From the NCBI GenBank assembly GCA_964514415.1, contig CAZEQL010000012.1, forward strand, positions 1 through 26,205: a stretch of DNA of 26,205 nt, given 5' to 3'. Of this stretch, positions 7,959 to 15,257 are shown piece by piece. The translations under genes were made by a program, and so were the position numbers. The number at the start of each line of letters is the position of its first letter. Position 1 is the first letter of the stretch. Origin of the DNA: CAZEQL01 sp964514415. Lineage in GTDB: Bacteria > Chloroflexota > Dehalococcoidia > GIF9 > AB-539-J10. Under the pieces are notes generated by a model that searched no databases, was not told the origin of the DNA, and was given only the letters and a program-made list of their open reading frames with translations.

Positions 7959-9053
7959 ATGGAGATAACTTTAAGCGTTATTAAGGCCGATGTTGGTGGT
8001 TATGTAGGACATTCTAGCTCTCACCCAGACGTGCTGAAAAAAGCCGAGGAAAAACTAGCGCAGGCTAAAGGCCAGGGTATGCTCATCGATTACCACGTTA
8101 CTAGATGTGGCGATGACCTTCAGTTAATAATGACTCACCAGCGAGGCGAAAATAACCAGCAAATCCATAAATTAGCCTGGGATACCTTCGTGGAATGTAC
8201 TGAGGTGGCTAAGAGCCTAAAGCTACATGGCGCAGGTCAGGACCTTTTATCCGACGCTTTTTCCGGCAATGTCAAGGGGATGGGGCCCGGCGTAGCTGAG
8301 ATGCAATTTACTGAGCGCCAAGCTGAGACCATAATTATCCTCATGGCAGACAAGACAGCGTCTGGCGCTTGGAATTTGCCACTATATAAAATATTTGCCG
8401 ACCCTTTTAACACCATTGGACTGGTGATTGCCTCTAATATGCATTCTGGTTTTACTTTCGAGATCCATGATGTTAAGGAGCACCAAAAGATTCGTCTTAG
8501 CTCACCTGAGGAAATCTACGACATGCTGGTTTTTCTTGGGGCGCCAGGCCGCTACGCTGTTAAAGCAGTGTACCATAAAGATACTGGAGAAATTGCTGCT
8601 GTCTCTTCTACTGAGAAGTTATCTATGATGGCAGGCAGATACGTGGGTAAGGATGATCCCGTCTGTGTCGTTCGCTCCCAGGGGAAATTTCCCGCCGTGG
8701 GCGAAATACTGGAGCCTTTTGCTTCTCCTTTCATAGTGGAGGGATGGATGAGAGGCTCTCATCATGGCCCCTTAATGCCGGTAGCTGTCCGCGATAGCAA
8801 TCCCTCCCGCTTTGATGGTCCACCCAGAGTTATAGCCGCAGGCTTCCAACTCTCCAATGGCAAGCTCATTGGGCCTCGTGACCTCTTTGATGACCACGCT
8901 TTTGATGAGGCTCGCCATCAATCAAATATTCTGGCTGACTTTCTACGCCGCATGGGGCCATTTGAACCACACCGCTTGCCTCTTGAGGAGATGGAATATA
9001 CCACTATGCCTGAGGTGATGGAAAAGCTAGCCCAGCGATTTGAAAAGCTTTAA
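7959..9053 (+). CDS. fbp: bifunctional fructose-1,6-bisphosphate aldolase/phosphatase
   Basis: This is the archaeal-type class V FBPase. It condenses triose phosphates to fructose 1,6-bisphosphate and then hydrolyses it to fructose 6-phosphate, making gluconeogenesis one-way. The N-terminus ITLSVIKADVGGYVGHSSSH carries metal- and substrate-binding residues. RCGDDLQLIMTH, GMGPGVAEMQFTERQAE and WNLPLYKIFADPFNT follow. The aldolase Tyr and Schiff-base Lys appear in RYVGKDDP (Tyr228 and Lys231 with this start, equivalent to the known Tyr229/Lys232). Two ATGs are adjacent (7956 and 7959). AAAGGAGG at 7946-7953 is better spaced for the second, giving 364 residues. The gene sits 15 bases after cobO, probably in the same transcript. 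The family is found in archaea and deep-branching, often anaerobic or thermophilic, bacteria. Confidence 0.95.
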   Translation: MEITLSVIKADVGGYVGHSSSHPDVLKKAEEKLAQAKGQGMLIDYHVTRCGDDLQLIMTHQRGENNQQIHKLAWDTFVECTEVAKSLKLHGAGQDLLSDAFSGNVKGMGPGVAEMQFTERQAETIIILMADKTASGAWNLPLYKIFADPFNTIGLVIASNMHSGFTFEIHDVKEHQKIRLSSPEEIYDMLVFLGAPGRYAVKAVYHKDTGEIAAVSSTEKLSMMAGRYVGKDDPVCVVRSQGKFPAVGEILEPFASPFIVEGWMRGSHHGPLMPVAVRDSNPSRFDGPPRVIAAGFQLSNGKLIGPRDLFDDHAFDEARHQSNILADFLRRMGPFEPHRLPLEEMEYTTMPEVMEKLAQRFEKL

Positions 9054-9139
9054 CTAAGTGGCTTATTAGAGAAGAGCTCAATCAAGGATGGTCAAATTGG
9101 CGCAATACTTGACTGAAGAGCTACTTTTAAGGAGATAAA

Positions 9140-9535
9140 ATGGAAATTAGTAAAGAACTAGGAGAAGCCCTAGCTAGAATAAGGAAGGGGTTAGTGGAAA
9201 CTAGAGCCGGGGCCGGTGGAATAGTAAACCTTGTCAAGAAAGGGGCTATAGAAGCAAGCGGTAAGGCACTAGACGAAACGGAGAAATCTGCGGCTAGGGT
9301 AAAACAGGCTCTAGCAGAGGCAGAGACAAGGGTAGGAAAGGAAACTGGAGAGACAAAAGTCCTGGCTAAAGAGTATCTAGACAAGGCTGGAGAGGCAGTA
9401 GCCTCGGCAGAAAAAGAGCTAAGCAGGATTGCCTCCAAAATCAAAGATAAATCTGTAGCGGGAACGGAAGAGGCTATTGCTAAAGCTAAAAAGAGATTAG
9501 ACGAGGCTGAAGAGTTAATCTCCAAAATCAAGTAA
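9140..9535 (+). CDS. alanine/lysine/glutamate-rich coiled-coil protein, unknown function
   Basis: This is a 131-residue, very hydrophilic protein made almost entirely of Ala, Glu, Lys, Ser and Gly. It should be one long amphipathic helix or a set of helices, with pieces such as EKSAARVKQALAEAETRV and EEAIAKAKKRLDEAEELISK. There is no signal peptide, no cysteine and no hydrophobic segment. A good AAGGAG lies 8 bases before the ATG, and codon use is like that of its neighbours, so it looks like a genuine gene. The composition recalls LEA-like, apolipoprotein-like or nucleoid/cell-wall associated helical proteins, but I do not recognise a family and assign no function. It lies alone between fbp and rdgB. 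Confidence 0.7.
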   Translation: MEISKELGEALARIRKGLVETRAGAGGIVNLVKKGAIEASGKALDETEKSAARVKQALAEAETRVGKETGETKVLAKEYLDKAGEAVASAEKELSRIASKIKDKSVAGTEEAIAKAKKRLDEAEELISKIK

Positions 9536-9585
9536 AGCCTGGCTGAGTATTGTGTCAGATGCCCAACTACCTTCGTCACCCCGTA

Positions 9586-10182
9586 ATGCCTGAACTCCTT
9601 CTCGCCACCTCTAACTTAGGGAAAATAAGGGAATATCGCCCTCTACTGAGCAGCCTTGGCTACCAAGTGGTCACACTAGCTGATCAGGAAATAGTAATTC
9701 TGGCCACTGAATCAGGAAATAGCTATGAACAAAATGCTCAGCAGAAAGCTCTTACATATGCTAAATTAAGCCAGCTTATCACCCTTGCTGATGATTCAGG
9801 GCTCGAGGTGGATGCCCTAGGTGGCGAGCCAGGAATCCATTCAGCTCGCTTTGCAGGTAAAGAAGCTACTGATACAGATAGAGTAAAGACTCTCTTAGCC
9901 AAACTTAATGGTGTCCCTTGGGAAAAACGAACTGCCCACTTTAAATGTGTTATTGCCATAGTTACTCCAGAAGGTCAATTAGAACTATGCTACGGCGAGT
10001 GTCATGGCATAATTACTTTTAAGGCTAAAGGTGAAAGTGGTTTTGGCTATGACCCTGTTTTTTACCTCCCTGAGGCGGGTAAGACTATGGCTGAACTGTC
10101 TATGGAGATAAAAAACCGAATCAGCCACCGCGGTCAGGCTGCTCAGAAAGCACGGCAAATACTACAGCGACTTTACACCTAA
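9586..10182 (+). CDS. rdgB: XTP/dITP pyrophosphatase (RdgB/HAM1)
   Basis: RdgB hydrolyses non-canonical purine nucleoside triphosphates (XTP, dITP, ITP) to monophosphates, keeping them out of DNA and RNA. The start LLLATSNLGKIREYRPLL, the block ADDSGLEVDALGGEPGIHSA, the GYDPVFYLPE motif and the C-terminal ISHRGQAAQKA are all diagnostic. I chose the ATG at 9586 because it gives the family N-terminus (198 residues). An in-frame ATG at 9559 and a TTG at 9550 would add 9-12 residues without homology. None of the candidates has a clear ribosome binding site. dnaN follows after its own promoter, so the pair may be only loosely linked. Confidence 0.94.
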   Translation: MPELLLATSNLGKIREYRPLLSSLGYQVVTLADQEIVILATESGNSYEQNAQQKALTYAKLSQLITLADDSGLEVDALGGEPGIHSARFAGKEATDTDRVKTLLAKLNGVPWEKRTAHFKCVIAIVTPEGQLELCYGECHGIITFKAKGESGFGYDPVFYLPEAGKTMAELSMEIKNRISHRGQAAQKARQILQRLYT

Positions 10183-10186
10183 CTCA

Positions 10187-10216
10187 TTGACTATCATTAT
10201 TGCTTGATAGTATACT
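10187..10216 (+). promoter_or_regulatory. dnaN promoter
   Basis: TTGACT (10187-10192), an 18-base spacer and TATACT (10211-10216) lie just after the rdgB stop. The dnaN ATG is about 32 bases further down behind GGGGAGG. Confidence 0.7.
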
Positions 10217-10248
10217 GTTACCCACGTATAAGAGTGGGGAGGCATTCC

Positions 10249-11382
10249 ATGAAGGTATCTTGTCTTCAAGAAAATCTAAGTAGAGGGTTAAGCATAGTGG
10301 GCAGAGCTGTGGCTACTAGATCTACTTTGCCTATCACCCAAAATATCCTTTTAGCTGCTGAGCAATCACATCTTAAACTAGCAGCCACTAACCTGGAAAT
10401 GGCTACTACATGTTGGATTGGCTCTAAGGTAGAGCAGGAAGGAGCCATAACTGTCCCTGCGCGGCTGCTGATTGATTTCATTAATTCTTTGCCCAATGAC
10501 TTAATTGAAATCAACTTGCCTCCTAACACCCATACCCTTGAGCTCAAAAGCGGCCGTTTTCAGGCTCGCATTAATGGCATTGATGCCCAGGATTTTCCGC
10601 CTATTCCTGAAGTAAGTGGCGGCATAACCACCAACATCGAAGCAGGTTCATTGAGGGAAGGAATTACGCAAGTTGCTTTCGCTGCTGCAACTGAAGAATC
10701 TCGCCCTGTGTTAACCGGGATTAACGCCGAATTTGATGGAGCGGACCTCAACTTAGTGGCTGCCGATGGCTTCAGATTAGCTGTCTATAAAACAACCATT
10801 GGGTCCCCAGTTGACCAGAGAACTACAGTAATTATTCCAGCAAGAACCCTTAATGAGCTGAGTCGCCTTCTTGGTGACCAGGAGGAGCCAGTGGAAATCA
10901 CCTTGAATCAGCAAAAGGGGCAGGCTCTTTTCCGCCTCAAAAATACTGAGTTGGTCTCCCAGCTCATTCAAGGTTCTTTTCCTAACTACTCACAAGTTAT
11001 TCCCCAAAGCTACACTACTCGATCGGTAGTGGATATCACTGAATTTCTGCGGGTTACCAAAATGTCTTCCATATTTGCTCGTGATGCTAGTGGTATTGTT
11101 CGCCTGGTCATTACTCCCGGTGCTGAACTTACTCCAGGGAAAATAACTATCTCCGCTCAAGCTGAGGAAGTTGGCAGTAATGTCAATGAAATCGATGCTC
11201 TGGTTGACGGAGAAGAAGCTAAAATCGCCTTCAACGTGAAATATCTCTCTGACGTTTTAAGTGTTCTTCACCAATCTCAAGTCGCTCTAGAAGTCACCAC
11301 CCCATCAAGCCCCGGGATCATTCGTCCTATAGGAGTGGACAATTACATTCATGTAGTCATGCCCATGTTTGTTCAGTGGTGA
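10249..11382 (+). CDS. dnaN: DNA polymerase III sliding clamp, beta subunit
   Basis: The beta clamp is a ring-shaped dimer that tethers DNA polymerase III and many repair proteins to DNA. The N-terminus MKVSCLQENLSRGLSIVGRA, RSTLPITQNILL, and the segments FAAATEESRPVLTGI and VAADGFRLAVY are typical. The C-terminal hydrophobic-cleft region ends IRPIGVDNYIHVVMPMF, the equivalent of the YVVMPM motif that binds client peptides. The ATG at 10249 sits behind a good GGGGAGG and gives 377 residues, the usual length. An upstream in-frame TTG at 10204 would overlap the promoter. No dnaA, recF or origin is visible nearby, so the clamp gene is away from a canonical dnaA-dnaN cluster, or the origin lies elsewhere. 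Confidence 0.95.
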   Translation: MKVSCLQENLSRGLSIVGRAVATRSTLPITQNILLAAEQSHLKLAATNLEMATTCWIGSKVEQEGAITVPARLLIDFINSLPNDLIEINLPPNTHTLELKSGRFQARINGIDAQDFPPIPEVSGGITTNIEAGSLREGITQVAFAAATEESRPVLTGINAEFDGADLNLVAADGFRLAVYKTTIGSPVDQRTTVIIPARTLNELSRLLGDQEEPVEITLNQQKGQALFRLKNTELVSQLIQGSFPNYSQVIPQSYTTRSVVDITEFLRVTKMSSIFARDASGIVRLVITPGAELTPGKITISAQAEEVGSNVNEIDALVDGEEAKIAFNVKYLSDVLSVLHQSQVALEVTTPSSPGIIRPIGVDNYIHVVMPMFVQW

Positions 11383-11516
11383 CGTAAGTAGGGAGAATGT
11401 CACGGAGTTCGAGTCGATCTGGATAGGCAGTAACCTTCACTTGTAAAGCATCAAAGGCAAGATATTCCCCCATCTTATACAATGCTTCCTGGTAACATAC
11501 GGGTTGGAAAAATTTA

Positions 11517-12524
11517 CTACAAACCTGCACTTAGGGTGAATAGAGCATAGACTCCAAGAATATAAAGCCCGATTAGAGCAAGGGCATACCAACTAATGAC
11601 GCGGAAAGTCTTGCGCCTTTGCCGAAATCTGAGACCAGCAATAACCAGAAGACTCATCACCACTACCACTGAAGCAGTGATGAGGTGATTGCTTGACACC
11701 GAAGAGAAGATTGACCCCTTGGTATAAGAAAGGTCAACCAAGGCGGCGATGGCGATATTAAACATGTTACTCCCTAATATATCAGCGATAGCCATATCCA
11801 CAGCGCCCAGACGTAAGGCAGCGACAGTAACTACTAATTCAGGCATAGAAGTAGTAATTGCCAAAAATAAAGTTCCAACGAAAGTAGCATCCCAGCCGGT
11901 AGCCTTAGCAATTTCGTCACCGATAAATGATAGCCATATTCCAGCGGCAATCACTGCCGTCGCTGCCAAGACAAATTTGAGGCATACCGACCTTGTAGTA
12001 ATTTCGTCATATTTTAAGGAAATAGCTGGGACTTCAATGATTTGATGACTACGTTCATAGTGGGCTATCCACCACATTCCTGCTAAATACAGTAGAATGA
12101 TGATAATACTTGGGATGCCTAACCATCCTAAAGCTAATCCGGGAAATCTTTCTCCAGCGAGGATACCTCCTGCTGCAACGGCAATAAGGCATATCCCACA
12201 GCTAGCTGATGCGATATGCCTTGAGCTTGCTTCGGTCAAAACTGGGGTATGATGATGGAGGATATCTAGCAAAGCCAGAATGGCAAGGTTAAGGGAGCAA
12301 CTTCCGAAGAGGGTACCCAGGGCTAAATCAGGCAAGCCAATCAAGGCAGCAGAACTCACCCCAGTAACCAGCTCCGGCATAGAAGTAATAACAGCTAAAA
12401 GCACCAGACCTATCCATATTCGTCCCAGGCCTGTCTTCTCAGCAATAGCATCCCCGTACCGAGCTAATTTTGTTCCTGCGAATAAAATGATAGCGAGACA
12501 CAGGATAAACTTGAACCAAATCAA
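11517..12524 (-). CDS. calcium/sodium antiporter, YrbG/CaxA-type CaCA family
   Basis: This is a 335-residue polytopic membrane protein of the CaCA superfamily, which exchanges Ca2+ for Na+ or H+. Two inverted alpha repeats are plain. The first is LVLLAVITSMPELVTGVSSA at about residues 41-60, followed by GTLFGSCSLNLAILALLD. The second is GTLFLAITTSMPELVVTVAA in the second half, followed by DILGSNMFNIAIAALVD. The acidic residues in the two SMPEL segments are the family's ion ligands. About ten transmembrane helices are expected. The start is TTG at 12524, with no ATG close by and no convincing ribosome binding site. The gene converges on dnaN. The tRNA-Ser promoter lies at its 5' side on the other strand, so the two form a divergent pair. 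Confidence 0.88.
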   Translation of the reverse strand: MIWFKFILCLAIILFAGTKLARYGDAIAEKTGLGRIWIGLVLLAVITSMPELVTGVSSAALIGLPDLALGTLFGSCSLNLAILALLDILHHHTPVLTEASSRHIASASCGICLIAVAAGGILAGERFPGLALGWLGIPSIIIILLYLAGMWWIAHYERSHQIIEVPAISLKYDEITTRSVCLKFVLAATAVIAAGIWLSFIGDEIAKATGWDATFVGTLFLAITTSMPELVVTVAALRLGAVDMAIADILGSNMFNIAIAALVDLSYTKGSIFSSVSSNHLITASVVVVMSLLVIAGLRFRQRRKTFRVISWYALALIGLYILGVYALFTLSAGL

Positions 12525-12583
12525 AACAAGGCAATCATACTATATAGAGAGCAAGCTATAAAGCACATGGCTGCTATGCACTA

Positions 12584-12592
12584 TGATATAAT
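12584..12592 (+). promoter_or_regulatory. extended -10 promoter of the tRNA-Ser pair
   Basis: TGATATAAT (TG-n-TATAAT) ends 14 bases before the first tRNA-Ser. No good -35 is visible 17-18 bases upstream, so an extended -10 promoter is the simplest reading. It could also drive the toxin-antitoxin genes that follow the tRNAs. Confidence 0.6.
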
Positions 12593-12606
12593 TTTAATCT
12601 AAACGT

Positions 12607-12691
12607 GGAGAGGTGACCGAGTGGCTGATGGTGCCGCTCTCGAAAAGCGGTGGGCAACAATGCCTCGTGGGTTCGAATCCCACCCTCTCCG
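12607..12691 (+). tRNA. tRNA-Ser (CGA)
   Basis: The acceptor GGAGAGG (12607-12613) pairs with CCTCTCC (12684-12690), and G at 12691 is the discriminator. The anticodon stem CCGCT/AGCGG encloses the loop CTCGAAA with anticodon CGA. A long variable arm and the T-arm GTGGGTTCGAATCCCAC are typical of serine class II tRNAs. The 3' CCA is not encoded (CTG follows). A second tRNA-Ser starts 17 bases downstream and is probably co-transcribed. Confidence 0.97.
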
Positions 12692-12708
12692 CTGGTTTTG
12701 AGTCTCAT

Positions 12709-12797
<89 letters not shown>

Positions 12798-12820
12798 ATT
12801 TCAGGAAATCAAGGAGGTAA

Positions 12821-13033
12821 GTGAAGGTGGATAAAGAGATAATATTTCTTGTGGAAGAATCTGCTGAGGGTGGATACGAAGCGAAGGCTCTAGGATATTC
12901 CATCTATACGGAAGGAGAAAGTTTAGGAGAGTTGAAGGAAGCAATTAAAGATGCCGTGAAGTGTCATTTTGAAGAGAAGGAAATGCCGCGCATAATTAGA
13001 ATTCATTTGGTAAAAGATGAGGTGATAGCGTGA
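12821..13033 (+). CDS. HicB-like small protein
   Basis: This 70-residue protein belongs to the HicB-like/UPF0150 superfamily. It has the strand pattern IIFLVEESAEGGYEAKALGY, then SIYTEGESLGELKEAIKDAV and KCHFEEKEMPRIIRIHLVKD. HicB proteins are normally antitoxins of the HicA mRNase, but no HicA (a short dsRBD-like protein with a conserved His) lies next to it. Its close relatives are often mislabelled as 2-oxoisovalerate dehydrogenase subunits, which this small protein cannot be. The GTG start at 12821 follows AAGGAGG (12811-12817) closely; a second GTG two codons later is also possible. It lies between the tRNA-Ser CCA and the DUF433-DUF5615 pair, on the same strand. Confidence 0.75.
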   Translation: MKVDKEIIFLVEESAEGGYEAKALGYSIYTEGESLGELKEAIKDAVKCHFEEKEMPRIIRIHLVKDEVIA

Positions 13034-13051
13034 AATCGAAGGAGGAATATC

Positions 13052-13276
13052 ATGGAAATAGCTCCGAGAATTAGTGTAGATGAGAAAGTTCATTTTGGTA
13101 AGCCTGTAATTAGCGGGACACGCGTTCCAGTAGATCTTATTATCGGAAAACTTGCCGGAGGAATGACCTATGAAGAGGTTATGGCTGAGTACGAAATCGC
13201 CCGTGAGGATATATTAGCTGTCCTTGATTATGCAGCTAAGACCTTGTCTGGCGAGGAAATCAAGGCAGTAAGCTGA
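13052..13276 (+). CDS. DUF433-domain protein, probable antitoxin
   Basis: This 74-residue DUF433 protein has the conserved ISGTRVPVDLIIGKLAGGMT block followed by YEEVMAEYEIAREDILAVLD. The fold is a small helix-turn-helix-like domain. DUF433 genes are commonly found directly upstream of DUF5615 PIN-like genes and are regarded as the antitoxin of the pair. That is so here: the toxin ATG begins one base after this stop codon. GAAGGAGG is a strong ribosome binding site 6-8 bases before the ATG. Possible role (inferred): DNA-binding repressor and neutraliser of the downstream nuclease. Confidence 0.85.
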   Translation: MEIAPRISVDEKVHFGKPVISGTRVPVDLIIGKLAGGMTYEEVMAEYEIAREDILAVLDYAAKTLSGEEIKAVS

Positions 13277-13277
13277 A

Positions 13278-13640
13278 ATGCCAAAGTTTGTGATTGATGA
13301 AGATATGCCTCGCTCCACGGGAGCAGTTCTTAAAGAGCATGGATATGATGTTAAGGATATTCGAGACTATGGGCTTCGAGGAGCAGAGGATGAAAAGATA
13401 TATGAATTTGCCCAAAGTGAAGAGGCAGTGATTCTTACAGGGGATAAAGGTTTTGGTAACATTTTGCGGTTCCCATTAGGCAAGCACTTCGGTATTGTCG
13501 TTGTGCACTTCCCCAATGAAATGTCGACTACAGAAGTGAACCGTTATCTTCTAGAGAGATTTAATGACCTATCCGAGGATGACTTCAAGGGAAACTTGAT
13601 TGTCGTAGAACCACGGAAGATACGAATTAGAAGGAAATGA
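13278..13640 (+). CDS. DUF5615 PIN-like protein, probable RNase toxin
   Basis: This 120-residue protein of the DUF5615 (PIN-like) family begins KFVIDEDMPRSTGAVLKEHG. The early acidic residues DED match the first metal-binding carboxylates of PIN nucleases. VKDIRDYGLRGAEDEKIYEFA follows, then VILTGDKGFGNILRFPLG, whose TGDKGF block carries the later conserved Asp. Together with the DUF433 gene upstream it forms a VapBC-like toxin-antitoxin module that would cleave RNA when released. Start and stop are tightly packed with DUF433, suggesting coupled translation. The stop codon lies 8 bases before the decayed tRNA-Ser copy. Activity has not been shown by sequence alone. Confidence 0.85.
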   Translation: MPKFVIDEDMPRSTGAVLKEHGYDVKDIRDYGLRGAEDEKIYEFAQSEEAVILTGDKGFGNILRFPLGKHFGIVVVHFPNEMSTTEVNRYLLERFNDLSEDDFKGNLIVVEPRKIRIRRK

Positions 13641-13648
13641 AGTAATGA

Positions 13649-13737
13649 AGAGAAATGTTGGAATGATTTATCAGGCGCGCATGGAGAGCGCGTGTCGTCT
13701 TTGGCGACCGTGGGTTCGAATCCCACCCTCCCCACCA
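13649..13737 (+). pseudogene. decayed second copy of tRNA-Ser(GGA)
   Basis: This 89-base copy has exactly the same length as the intact tRNA-Ser(GGA) at 12709-12797, including the CCA. From TATCAGGCGCGC to the 3' end it differs at only about four positions. The first 22 bases differ at about eight positions, all transitions (for example AGAGAAA in place of GGAGAGG), so the acceptor stem cannot close and the D-arm is damaged. The anticodon loop still reads GGA. The two copies bracket the HicB-like/DUF433/DUF5615 genes as a direct repeat with a 940-base period. Confidence 0.88.
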
Positions 13738-13768
13738 AAAATTTGAATTCCTATCTCAATTGTTGGGC

Positions 13769-13797
13769 TTGAGTATATTGCTCTAATGCAGTATATT
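13769..13797 (+). promoter_or_regulatory. promoter of the HEPN-like gene, likely leaderless
   Basis: TTGAGT (13769-13774), 17 bases, then TATATT (13792-13797). The ATG of the next gene is at 13806, only 8 bases below the -10, which is where transcription would begin. There is no Shine-Dalgarno, so the mRNA would be leaderless or nearly so. Confidence 0.6.
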
Positions 13798-13805
13798 TGG
13801 ATTAA

Positions 13806-15125
13806 ATGAACCGACAAAGATACGAAGACACGCAAGAAAACAAAGCTGCGACTCTTGAAAAACAGCTTGAGCCTTTTTTAAAGCAGAATCCGTATTCAAA
13901 AATTCAAAAGAAGGGAAAGGCATATTGCGTTACCAACCCTTGGGATGATGAATCACTCTCTTTTGCGGTAGAACGTGACTCTCAGCCCGATTTGATAGCC
14001 GCTTTAAATAACTTGATATTGCCACTACGTTTCACGGCTCTTTATCATACAGACTCTAATACAATGGAGTATATATTCACGCTTCTGGGCAAAAATAGCT
14101 TTTACCTTTCCCGCCAATTTGAATTTACGATAGATGGCAAAACCTACTATTGCCAATTCAAGGATGCTTCGGATCGTCTACTTTTACTTAGCAAGCTATT
14201 TAGACTTACTGGAGAGGAATCAACAACAGAGTATAGAAACCTCACGCTACTTGGTTTGTACATGAGCCCAGAGCCTAAGGAACCTTCAATGCTCGAGGAG
14301 CATTTCTTCAAGGATTTCGTGAAGGACTTGAAGGAAAGAAAACCTGTGTCCTTCTTCGTGAGCGGATTTGAAAAGTTTGAAGAAGATAAAATCATTGAAA
14401 TCTCAAAACATCTCAATTTCTTCATGTCATATTATGACAGAAAATCTGGCTGCATCCTTATCCATCCAGCTAAAAGCGAAAAGCCAGAACCTGTAGATCA
14501 GCTACAGTTTGTTGAAATGGATTTCCCCAAAAATATCTCCTGTAGTCATAAAGATCGGTTTCTACTAGATCTAGCTTTGGCAGCCAACGAGGTTGCTGAA
14601 ACTCGTTTAAAATTTCTATATTACTACCAAATTTTGGAGTATGCAGCGTTCTATTATGTTAACACCGACATTAAGAGAAGAATATTGCAAGTAATTGCTG
14701 CACCTGACATTCACGTAAATCCTGACAAACACATATCCAGATTATTAGACGCAGTTACTGACATCCGCCAAAGCGATGAGGCCAAGCTAAACAAGGTAGT
14801 TGAAACTCATTGTACCCCTGATATAGTTTGGAGGGAACTGCAACAGAATCTATACTACTTCTCTAAAAGGCAGGAATTTGAGGGAGGGTTCGTCATTGAG
14901 CCTTTCATTTCAGAAGACATGACGCTTGAAAGTTTTGCTACGATGTGGATTCCGAAGACGCCAGATATCTTACGCAAGATAAGAAATGCCTTGGTGCATG
15001 GCCATGAAAGTAGGCTTGGTGTGGTTATTGCTCCGACGCAAGACAATGACGCTAGAATTAAACCATGGATTCCTGTGATCCGCCGTATTGCGGAGCAAAT
15101 AATAATATTTGGTAGCTTGGCATAG
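13806..15125 (+). CDS. HEPN-domain (ApeA-like) protein, candidate defence RNase
   Basis: This is a 439-residue soluble protein. The N-terminal 270 residues are mixed alpha/beta with no motif I recognise. From about residue 280 it is helical (RLKFLYYYQILEYAAFYYV, then a long charged region) and ends with LRKIRNALVHGHESRLG. RNALVH (Arg393 to His398) is an Rx4H motif, the catalytic signature of HEPN ribonucleases. The arrangement of a long N-terminal region, a YYQILEY-like helix and RNALVH near the end resembles ApeA-type HEPN proteins. These are single-gene anti-phage or abortive-infection factors. It stands alone after the tRNA-Ser pseudocopy, with its own promoter and no ribosome binding site. 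The family assignment rests on few residues and is moderate. Confidence 0.55.
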   Translation: MNRQRYEDTQENKAATLEKQLEPFLKQNPYSKIQKKGKAYCVTNPWDDESLSFAVERDSQPDLIAALNNLILPLRFTALYHTDSNTMEYIFTLLGKNSFYLSRQFEFTIDGKTYYCQFKDASDRLLLLSKLFRLTGEESTTEYRNLTLLGLYMSPEPKEPSMLEEHFFKDFVKDLKERKPVSFFVSGFEKFEEDKIIEISKHLNFFMSYYDRKSGCILIHPAKSEKPEPVDQLQFVEMDFPKNISCSHKDRFLLDLALAANEVAETRLKFLYYYQILEYAAFYYVNTDIKRRILQVIAAPDIHVNPDKHISRLLDAVTDIRQSDEAKLNKVVETHCTPDIVWRELQQNLYYFSKRQEFEGGFVIEPFISEDMTLESFATMWIPKTPDILRKIRNALVHGHESRLGVVIAPTQDNDARIKPWIPVIRRIAEQIIIFGSLA

Positions 15126-15257
15126 GTACTTTATAGTGCTCTAAAGTGCTTCAGGCTAACATGAGCTTTATAGCTCACTCCGTTCGCCCAAATGCTTCGC
15201 ACTTTGCAAGCACGTAATATGTGTCAGGCATGCCACTTGACTGAAAGGAGAGTCACT

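Noticed and set aside
9127..9579. 150-codon minus-strand frame opposite the coiled-coil gene
   Set aside because: Its Ala/Ser/Leu-rich composition is the mirror of the Glu/Lys/Ala gene on the plus strand, which has the ribosome binding site and the charged helical pattern.
10187..11382. Replication origin next to dnaN
   Set aside because: No dnaA gene, no cluster of DnaA boxes (TTATCCACA-like) and no AT-rich unwinding region were seen around dnaN.
12821..13033. Annotation as 2-oxoisovalerate dehydrogenase subunit
   Set aside because: This label is common for close relatives, but a 70-residue HicB-like protein cannot be a dehydrogenase subunit.
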